From: Brugia malayi
Taxonomy: Eukaryota > Nematoda > Chromadorea > Rhabditida > Onchocercidae
DNA: 64,000 nt
Direction of reading: 5' to 3'
Assembly: GCF_000002995.4 (NCBI RefSeq)
Contig: NW_025062477.1
Coordinates: forward strand, 1,630,001-1,694,000
The translations under genes were made by a program, and so were the position numbers. Each line of letters begins with the position of its first letter. The first letter of the stretch is position 1. The notes below the pieces were generated by a model. That model was not told the DNA's origin and did not search any database. It saw only the letters and a program-made list of their open reading frames with translations. Shown here in pieces: positions 52,840-64,000 of the stretch.

Positions 52840-54675
52840 ACTATTATAGCCCAAGCAAAGCAAAGAATCTCTTCTGAAATAGTACAGTTCTTTTTCACTT
52901 CATCAATCAGAATCTCGTATGTCATTTGTCGACACACACTCACACACACACACACACATACACACATACACGCGCATACACACACATACAGATAATCTTC
53001 ATTATTTTATTATTTGGTTGCGCTACTTTGCATAAGTAGACTTAAAATTATCGTGAAAGTTATCGTGATTTTGTATATGTGACTTTTTTTAAGGACTGTT
53101 TAAAAAAATTTCAAATTTTCTTGAATTCATTTCCAAGTCTGTGCTTTCTTTGTTTGATGATATCTTTCGAATGGCTTTAAAAATCCAAATTTTTATATGA
53201 AAAAAGCATTCAATATTAAGGAATTTTGCTAATAATACTTTGAAAGAATTTTATTTTGGTGCTTAAAATTTTTAATTCATCAAGTTCCAAATGCAGTTTA
53301 ATTAATATGAATTTTTAAAATCAAGACTCCAAGTAATCAAAAATATGACCACTTTTCTTGAAAAAAAAAAAAAATGTGAATAATGTACTTTTTACTTGTC
53401 ATAGTTTTAGCTTATGACTTTCAAAAAAAAAAAAAGCAAACGATAATTTATGTTGTTTTTTTTTTATTGCTTCGAAAGAATATACTTTTTTTAAGGATAT
53501 AATGTTGTTTTGGTTTTGCTGCCAGTGAAGAATAGTAAAGCTTCCTATATTTTTAGACTATTGATGAGTAATGAAAGAATCTAGTTAACTATTTAGTCCA
53601 TATTAAGTAGGGTTTGAATTAAAATTGAAGTGACTCATTCACCCCTTAAAAATATTTATAATATATTTTGGTTGTACTCGTCGGCTTTGACCAGTATCAT
53701 CATTTCCTAATTTTTTTTTAATGTTAAAGATTTATGCCCTTTTTTTATCACTGTTATGTTTTGCTTTGTAGTGCATGAAATTTATGAATTATTATATCTT
53801 CCCGTTTCTTTCTCATCTTCCTTGTACTGCTTATATCATTTAATTTATCAGCATTTTGTGTTCGATAAAATTTTGTTTATTCAAATTCCTCTGTCTTTGA
53901 AATAGAGAAAGATTTTATTTTTAAAAATTTTATTTTTACATCTCTATCAGTGATATTCAGTGTGTTTTTAAGATTTGAAGCTGCCATATCCAAAGTATCG
54001 GAACGAATTTTTTCACAACTTCTCAGCGCAATCATTTGTGAGGAATCGGTTTGTCATTTCAGAAATAATTGTTTAGCTAAATATCTAAATTCCTGTTGTG
54101 ATTGATGGTCAGAATATTGAGAAGTGGGAAGTTTTCTTTTTTTGCTTCCAAAAATGATAGGTTAGATATTTCTTTATTGGTAACGTTACCATTAAAAAAT
54201 CAACTTAATTATAAATGTTGTGGTATTACTTTTTAGTGCGAATTATATTACAATAATTTATGGTTCCTTTACTTTTACTCAAACATCATTCAATTAAACT
54301 GATATGGCGATTGTTATAAATGAGAATGGAATCAACGATATGTATTCAAGAGGAGTGTAGTGCAGAGTTTCAAAATTAAGTTTTTTTTTCTTTTTATGAA
54401 TTATTTTGGAAGATGAAGAATAAGCGAGGGAAAACCATAGCAAATTTTATAAATATGTAGCAAATTTTATCCTAAAAAAAGTGGTATTTCTCGTAAAACT
54501 TTTATTAAAACGACTAAAAATAATTCTTTTTCTTTGTTTCGAATAGAAATCTTCATAAAAAAGTGGAGGAGATTAGTTTTTTAAAAATTTTCGAACAATA
54601 ATTTTAAAAACTTTAAGTCGGATCAGTTTAAAATAGCAAAAGAATTGACATTTACAAGTAGATAGACTAGAGGAT
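52840..54675. other. convergent 3' intergenic region between MAP1-like and astacin genes
   Basis: About 1.8 kb serves as 3' flank for both convergent genes. It contains a CA microsatellite just after the MAP1-like stop and T-runs. No ORF was supported. Confidence 0.5.
52932..52990. repeat. (CA)n microsatellite
   Basis: CA dinucleotides with TA and CG interruptions, about 90 bp after the MAP1-like stop, probably in its 3' UTR. Confidence 0.9.
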
Positions 54676-57600
54676 TTATTCGAGTGGAATCAATAGAGGT
54701 TGATCAGTTTGACATTTACCATCAACATTCTCGAATGGTGGACAGCAACTTGGTCGACTGCAACTTGATAACAGTTCTCCAGGTCTAGAAGTTAAATCTC
54801 GGGCAAATTTCGTGTGAAATAAAAATTATTAGAAATAACTATAAATGAATGAATTTATAAGAATGTGAAATAAACTATTTTAAATATTAATTTACTAAGG
54901 CTAACAAAATCTAATGATAACAAATACAATGAAACTAACAATTGATAAGTAAGGATTGATAAATTACTTGTTATCACTGTCAGCTATAATTTTATCTTCT
55001 AATCATTGATGCTTCTATTTTGTTCTTATCATATTATTACTATCATTAATGAATAAAAATATACTTGCCACAGGTGTTACCATCAGCACATAATCGATTC
55101 TTGAATTTAACTTTGGTACATCTGATATCCACTGGACATGCTTGTAAGTTACATGTTAAGAACTGTTGAACTTTACCACTAAAATTTTAGTTGTTTAATT
55201 GAAATGTAATTTGAGTGTATGCTAATAATAATAATAATAATAATAAATAAACCTGCACTGAGCAGTTTTACATATTCGAAGCCTAGACTTTATACCGCAT
55301 GCACCACAGGAACGAGAACATTGTGACCATTCACCCCATTCGGACCAGATATCATTTCCAACTATTGTTGTATGAGGAGCTAAAATTTCATTTTTAAGTT
55401 TTTACAAAAAAAAACATTTCATTGTCTTTTAATTTGTAATAAATTTTCTAAAAGAATCAGCAGATTTTCTTATCTTTAAACTATTCCATAATAAATTTAT
55501 GATTTAAAGGAAAGTGAAATTCTTTTTTTTTTAAAAAAAAACTAAACAATTATAATGTCAAATGATATGTGATCATTTAATGATAAACATTTGTAATAAT
55601 ATGATATTTTCTAAGAAAACGATGATTTAACTTAAATTCAAATTAAATTTTGCATATATGTTAGTCTCTTGTACCTGTTGTTGTCGTCTTGGGTAATGAA
55701 GGAGTTGTTTGAGCTGGTTTCATAGCTAAAAAAATTGAAATTATAATAATAGAATTTCACATATCTCTATGAAATTTACTTTCAAAAATGTATGCATTAC
55801 GTACTTTTTCGAAATTTAAGCTTGAAACCAGTATCTTCGCCTGTTGTCGCACGAAATATGATGACAGCCTGATATTTTGCCGAGACTAATGAATCATTTG
55901 GCTTATCGTAGCAGCATATCCTGAGATTTCGTCTCCTCTTTTTATTTACTTTCTTACCTATTTAACATTTATTCATACGTATTATTATTTCTCTGCTATG
56001 TTTTGTTTATCAATCGAACAAAGATTTTTCTTTCATGAAATTCTAATGAAAAATTATAGTGAAATATCAAAATATTTGTATCTCAAATAAAATTAACTAT
56101 AAAGCTAAATATTAAACTCTGTCAAATGTAAATATTAAATTTAAAATATTAAACTATAGTAAACAATAATATTTATATTTTGAAGCTAACAGTTCTATGA
56201 TTGCAGCACTTTTATATTCATCGTTTACAATTGTATTATTTAAAATTCTTATCAATATAGTTAATATCAAATTTTTTTTGAAAGGATAAGAAATTATTGA
56301 ATATCTAGAGAAGAAGTAAAAGTAACTAACATTCAATGTGAAAAGCTTATAAGAAGTAAAATTAAGCATATAACATATTTTGTTAGGTTTAATATATGCA
56401 TATATTAAATGCTTAGTTAATTTTATATCAAAAAAATACGAAATTATGAATTATCATATCTAAACTTTAAAATTATATATACACATAAACTTAATTAAAG
56501 ATTTATGTAAAAATTTAATAATATATTTGATGCAAAGTAACATATTGATAATTTTGAATGTCTAATTGGAAAATTTTTATAACAATAGAATAAGATGAAT
56601 TCAAAAATACCTGTAACCAGTATTAGCCAAATCATTGCCAATTTTCAATTCGATATAATCAACACAAGTACTGGAACAAAATATGCCGAAATTATCTTCG
56701 AAACTGATTTCAATTCTTTCCTCTAAAGGTATTTAATACAATAAAGAAAATGTCAGAGATTACTAGAGATTAAAAAAAGTGTAAATATAAATTTGAAATT
56801 TATATTTTAAATTGAGAAAGAAAAAAAGAAAAAATTCATCAACCTTTATCAGTTTCAATAAGCCAATTACATATGACATTTGTTGGATATCCATCGGGAT
56901 ATCCTGGTGATTCAATATATTGCCAATCAATTATAGCTTTCAACGTTCCACCACATTTGCTATTCGCTGAAGCATTCTGCTAAAGCATTTTGATAACGTA
57001 AGCAAAGACAAAATTATAAAACTAATTTTATTAATATCTTTCAATTAAAAATTTTGTCCAAAATTTCGAAAATTTAAATTTAAAAAAAGGGATAAAAATG
57101 ATAAATATAATTTTTGAAATTAATTTGAATTAATTGATAATATTTTACTTCGAAAAAAAAAAAAAAAAGTGTAAACAAACAAATAAATTTACATTCGCTT
57201 GAAGCATGCATTTCACATTTTGAACCACCAAAACCACTTGGACAAAGGCAACTTTGACAATTACTGGGATTCAGGTAACCACCATTTTTACATTCATTTT
57301 TTTCTTTACAATCACCTGCATTAATAAAAATAGTTTTTTTTTTTTTTATTTTATTTTTAAAAATTATTGAAATGTAATTTGCATTTAGTTTAAATTTTGA
57401 TTTAAATTTCAAACTAAAGCATAGATTTGAAGCTACCTTTGCAATAGGCTTCAGTAATTAATTTAAATTTCAAACTAAAGCATAGATTTGAAGTTACCTT
57501 TGCAATAGGCTTCATTAATTAATTTGATATTATAAAAAGATAATGAGTCACGTTGACCAATTGTCATCTGATAGAATGGATCCCTGCAATAAGTTTTATT

Positions 57601-60600
57601 TTAAATAATTCTCTAAAAAGCTAACTATAGTTATTGCTAATTAATTAATTAATTACTTTGTTAGAAGTGTTTTGCTTCTCTGATCTATACTGAATGCTGT
57701 CGAACCATAATGCATGACAGAGCCAAGATCGTACGGTACGTTAAAAGTTGTAATTTCATGTTCGCTTCGTGTCAAAAATTCGCTAATATAGGATGGTATT
57801 ATATATTCCTTTACTACCGTAATATATTCTTCAGCATCAGGCCTGGATTGCTCGTGCCATAAGCCTAATGTATGGCCAACCTCATGTATTATAGTACCTG
57901 TCTAAAAAAAAAAATGTAATGAATTTTTAAAAAAATATTTAAAATTAACACAGATATCTTCATTGCTATTAATTAATGAAAAAAAAAAAAGAGAGAAAGA
58001 AAGAAATACTTCTAAATAATCTCCAAGAATTTTTTGATTAAAAAAAGTAAAAAATATATATATCAAAAAAATTTATTCCTAAGAATCACCTAGAAAATGC
58101 ATTACTGTTTAAAGTAATTTAGAATCCTTTAAAGAATGTATTATTGTTTAAAGTAATTTAAATTAAATATATAAATGATTTAAGATGATATAAATGAGGT
58201 ATTTATTACTTACCCTTTCACATCCTTTTCCAATTGATATTCCTTGTCTACCACCAAAACGACCGACCATCGAATAGCACCTATAATAATTATTGCAAAA
58301 ATGATGCTAAAATTTTGCTTATATTCACGATTCAATTAATTAATTAATTATTTTTTTTTTTTTTTTTTTTTTGTAAATAGTTTATAAATGCTGTTTTATT
58401 TCAAAATATAAAACAGACTTACCCATTATTTTAAGCGTAAAGTAGACTTACCCATCACCTTCAAAAAATTCGATATAATCACCGCTTGCTTCTTGATCAT
58501 TTTCAAATTTAATACATGTATTACTTTGCCATATTTCCAGAGCTTTTAAAATTTGACTGATATGTAGAATATCTCAAATGATAAAACTATTAGGAAGAAA
58601 AAAATAAAATTTTATTTCAAAAAAAAATTTTTTTTTTTTTTTGATATAAAATAAAATTATTAACTGACCAAGTGATTCATCAAATCGATATTTTATTGGA
58701 AATTGAAACCACTTAGCATCATATTCAGCAGCAAAACGTTTTCCTTTTTCGTTAGCTCCTCTAAATAAATATAACGGTGCATCATGTGCCATACGTTGTT
58801 GGCCTTTTTTATTTGTTTTATTTTTGCTAGCCAATGAGTCCAATATATTCATTGCTTGTTTTGTTGAAAGAAATATATCACCTATAAAATATATTTCAAA
58901 AAAAGATTTTTTTATTAAATATATTCCATTTAAATATTTTACAAACATATTGTAAGATTTATTTTTTTTAACTAAATTTTACCAACAAAAAAAAAATTCT
59001 TTAAAAAAAAAAAAAATTAACTAACAAAAAAAGGAAAAAAGAAAAAAAAAATAACCTTCAAATAAGTAAGGTGTTAATTTACTAATTGTTTTTGGTTGTT
59101 CTGCACTAATTGAAACATCTTTTTTGCTATCAACAGCACTCTGAAATTTAATTAATAATGAAAATTTTAAATTTAAATAATTAAGTAATGAAAATTTAAT
59201 TAATTCAAGTTAGTATGAAACTTATTATTCTCAATAAAATACTAAAAATAATTTTGATTATAGTTTATATAAAATAAATTCATATTTTTAAACTTGTAAT
59301 CATAATGATATAACATTTAACATTTATGATTAAATGAATGACAAAAAATTTTGATATATTTAAACGTACGTCACGACTGAATACGCGATTTCCGTAAGCT
59401 TGACTGTGTGCAATTTCTTTCATTTGTAACAATAATGAGCTTACAACATTAATATGCTTATCATCATATGCAAAATGTTTTCGTAATTCCTAAAATATTT
59501 CTTACGCTTTCTTTTTATTTCTAATGAAAAGAAAAAAAAAAAAAAAAAAAAAAAAAAACAAAAAACACACAAACAAACAAACAAAAAACAAAAGCATTGT
59601 TTATTGTTTATTTGTTCATTGTGATCATTGTTTATTTGTTTTCAGTTATAGCATTTTTTTTTTTTGAAATTTCAAACATTTTATAAGTGTGTTTTAACTT
59701 ATGTAGGTAAAAATTTAAATATCTAGGTAAAATTTATGATATAAAAATGTATATAATATAAAAAAGAATTAAAGTTTAAACTAACATCGTATAATATTTT
59801 CATCGTTTATTTTGTGATTATTGTCAATAAAATTCTTCAGTAATTGCAAAATAAAGTTTTTATAATTTTTTTTTTTTAAAAATGTTTTACTAATATATTC
59901 AAATTTCAATTTCAACTCTTATAGTAACAATGATGGACTTTTTTTGTTTTTTACGATTATACAAACAACTGCTTATTTTCAATTATTTTTATCATCAGAG
60001 AAATAAAAAATAAAATTTGTAAAAAAAAAAAATATTTTATAGTAAGAAGATTCGATTAAATGAAATGAATGAAATTATTGGGTTTATTATTAATAAATCA
60101 TTTGTAAATATATCATCTCAAAAAGATATAATTTAGTGCTACAGAAAATGGAACAATGAATTGAAGTGGAAAAATTGGAGAAATTTTTTTTGAAATGCTT
60201 AACAGATTGATAATTATCATTTAAAATTACATCTAACGAATTGTGAAAAAATATTTTGCATACATATAACACAATTAAAATATAAATAAGTCGAAAAAAA
60301 GAAACTATTGATTAAATATTCAGAATAGAAATAAATTCTAACTTACTGTTCAAATTTTCTAATCTGTTCCTGATCCGGAAGAGAAATAAAATAGCATAGC
60401 ATACATTCATCTAATAATAAAAAAGCAAAAAAAAAATCTTTCCAAACAATATCTCCGTGATGAATTTATCCATTCGCTTTTTTAAAAAGTGAACTTTTAA
60501 GCTCCCTGTGATAATAGAATGATAAGAAGATCAAAAATTTACCTGTTTAACACCTTCAGCTTTGACTATATCATAATTTGTTATAACAATTACTATAATT

Positions 60601-60647
60601 TGTAATATAAAGTGAAAATTTCCGATAAAAATTTCAACAACAGCCAT
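54676..60647 (-). CDS. nas: NAS subgroup-V astacin metalloprotease (DPY-31-like), 16 exons
   Basis: Minus exons 60647-60543, 59489-59370, 59140-59056, 58881-58665, 58556-58452, 58280-58214, 57901-57657, 57583-57498, 57315-57193, 56966-56844, 56722-56611, 55920-55805, 55725-55675, 55379-55253, 55178-55065, 54784-54676 give 634 aa. The order is: signal peptide; prodomain with aspartate-switch FEGD (102-105); furin-type KGKR (149-152); astacin domain with zinc site [12 protein letters not shown] (His239, His243, His249) and Met-turn SVMHYG (Met296); EGF (CKNGG to [13 protein letters not shown]); CUB (CGGTL to GFKLKFRK); Thr-rich linker; TSP1 ([17 protein letters not shown]). This layout belongs to nematode NAS-33 to NAS-37; DPY-31/NAS-35 processes cuticle collagen C-propeptides (family knowledge). 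The exact ortholog is not assigned. Uncertain: the exon 10 acceptor (56966 chosen for phase; 56979 and 56976 are alternatives) and the exon 4 donor. Confidence 0.92.
57360..57498. repeat. 61-bp tandem duplication covering an astacin exon end and donor
   Basis: The block containing CATAGATTTGAAG, TACCTTTGCAATAGGCTTCA and TTAATT appears at about 57398-57458 and again at about 57459-57519, period 61 bp. The right copy includes the true 3' end of exon 8 and its donor; the left copy sits in the following intron. Confidence 0.88.
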
Positions 60648-61399
60648 TTTGATTGTGATATGAAGTGATGTCGATTCATGCAAAAATTAAACCAAAAACT
60701 TGTCCATTGATAAAAAAAAAAAAAAAAAAAATGGAATGGAAAGAATGATGATATACGGATATGGGAAGAAGAAATGATAAAATTTCTATTTCCTTTCTTT
60801 TCGTTTTTGTCTCACCATTATACGGATCAAATCAAATCGACAATGAAGTTTACTTCTGTGATAAACGAAAATCAATGAAACGTTTGATAGATGGGGGAGA
60901 AGAAAAAAAAAAAAAAAAAAGAATCCCTGCAGTAATATTTTTCTGATTAAAAATGTTAATTTTAAGAACGAGTTCCAAACTATGAAAATCAGTAAAAAAG
61001 AAATGTCTTAGAATCTGAGCAATGTGATATGCAAATATTTTTGAATTAATTTTTTCATACATTTTAAAATACACTGATCAGTTTATCATTTGTAATTGAA
61101 ATAGATTGATAAAATGTTATCCTTGTCGCAATTGTGAGTAGGGCAGAAATGTAAAGAATAGTAACAATGAAGTCAAAATGATTACAACAAATTGTTTTAT
61201 AGAATTAAAAAATTCAATTTGACAATTCATGATGACAATGGCAAAAATGACAATATCAGAATAATTCGAGAACAACAAATATGTCTATTTGACATTATCA
61301 TAATATTGATAACTTATAAAGTGATTATTTTTGCTTATGCAATGAAAAAGTTGAATAACTCTAGCACATTGCTTCATCATTTTAAGTGACAATTAATTG
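60648..61399. promoter_or_regulatory. promoter region of the astacin gene and 3' flank of the FAS1 gene
   Basis: Both genes are on the minus strand, so this 750-bp gap holds the astacin promoter and the FAS1 3' UTR. It contains poly-A runs near 60712 and 60903. Small ORFs here look random. Confidence 0.45.
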
Positions 61400-63503
<2,104 letters not shown>

Positions 63504-64000
63504 CTGAAAAAGAAATTATTCTCAATACCGAAAAATATAAAAATGGGCTTTTTGGCGTAATTAAACTATTTTGAAGCAAAATAATTCCCTTCCGTCTTCA
63601 CTAAATGAATATTTGGTTTTTATTATTTAACTTTTTTCTTTTTTTTTTGATACATAGAATAAATCGATAGCTTGAATATCAGAAAAGAAATATGGACAGC
63701 ACTTCGACATGAATAGTTTAAAATAAGTCGAGAAAACTTGCAAAAGTATTCTTAACTGTTCAACAGGAAGAAGAAAAAATCGAAGCATAGTTCATTTTGG
63801 TGAAATATTAATGCTTCCGTATACTTTAAACATATTTCAAAATATATTTGCAATTAAGACTATAGTTCGGTTCAGTATTTCAAAAATGAAAACTCTATTT
63901 TCAATTTTGTGATTCTTTTTTGCAATTAAAATTTTTGAAATATATTTTTTAATCTTTGGAATAAAAATGAATGAAAGTAACATTCATAATTTTATAAATT
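63504..64000. other. right edge, presumed intron of the FAS1 gene
   Basis: AT-rich with no exon that I can support. The missing 5' exons and signal peptide of the FAS1 gene should lie to the right. Confidence 0.4.

Noticed and set aside
55060..55072. GC donor (G then GCAAGT) in astacin exon 15
   Set aside because: Using it breaks the frame of the last exon; the GT two codons' distance downstream (end 55065) keeps phase 2 and the Cys-rich C-terminus.
60347..60369. 23-bp exon-like segment (EQIRKFE) in astacin intron 1
   Set aside because: Its phase is incompatible with the next exon, whereas direct joining of 60543 to 59489 keeps phase 0.

Overview
The window is AT-rich eukaryotic nuclear DNA with many homopolymer T/A runs, microsatellites and short GT-AG introns ending in TTTTCAG or TTTTTAG. 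The gene content points to a nematode. There is a subgroup-V NAS astacin (prodomain, astacin, EGF, CUB, TSP1) of the DPY-31 collagen-processing type, a short MAP1/MAPH-like protein, ariadne, ERp44, pyridoxal kinase and GPN2. The AT content and intron style suggest a parasitic clade III (spirurid or filarial-like) worm; this is inference, and I did not identify the species. No bacterial, phage, tRNA or rRNA genes were seen.

Layout, left to right: GPN2-like GTPase (563-2143, minus) lies head to head with an ariadne RBR ubiquitin ligase (3264-7243, plus). A single-exon secreted Cys-rich protein of unknown family follows (9355-9987, plus). Next is a repeat-rich stretch (10-14.5 kb) with an 830-bp GAAT array and a 48-bp repeat ORF. 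ERp44 (14566-18048, plus) has an apparent frameshift in its last exon, just before the conserved KDEL tail. Pyridoxal kinase (21473-24830, plus) follows, then a two-module Ly6/uPAR-like, probably GPI-anchored protein (25930-28846, plus). A gene desert of about 15.6 kb (28.85-44.38 kb) contains minisatellites and short conserved-looking motifs. A MAP1-like gene with a complete 18-exon model (44480-52839, plus) comes next, then the NAS astacin in 16 exons (54676-60647, minus). The 3' portion of a FAS1-domain, probably GPI-anchored protein (61400-63503, minus) runs off the right edge.

The genes do not form one pathway. Most are housekeeping functions (RNA polymerase assembly, ubiquitylation, ER thiol retention, vitamin B6 salvage, microtubules) interleaved with secreted or surface proteins (Cys-rich protein, LU protein, FAS1 protein, cuticle protease). 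Exon models were built by hand from reading frames, splice signals, phase continuity and remembered family sequences. Splice sites marked uncertain need transcript data.

The most useful second looks are the ERp44 frameshift, a phase-neutral cassette exon in ERp44, a GC-AG intron and a possible poison exon in the MAP1-like gene, a duplicated exon end and donor in the astacin gene, the unknown Cys-rich gene, and a shared 13-bp motif with an inverted repeat in the gene desert.
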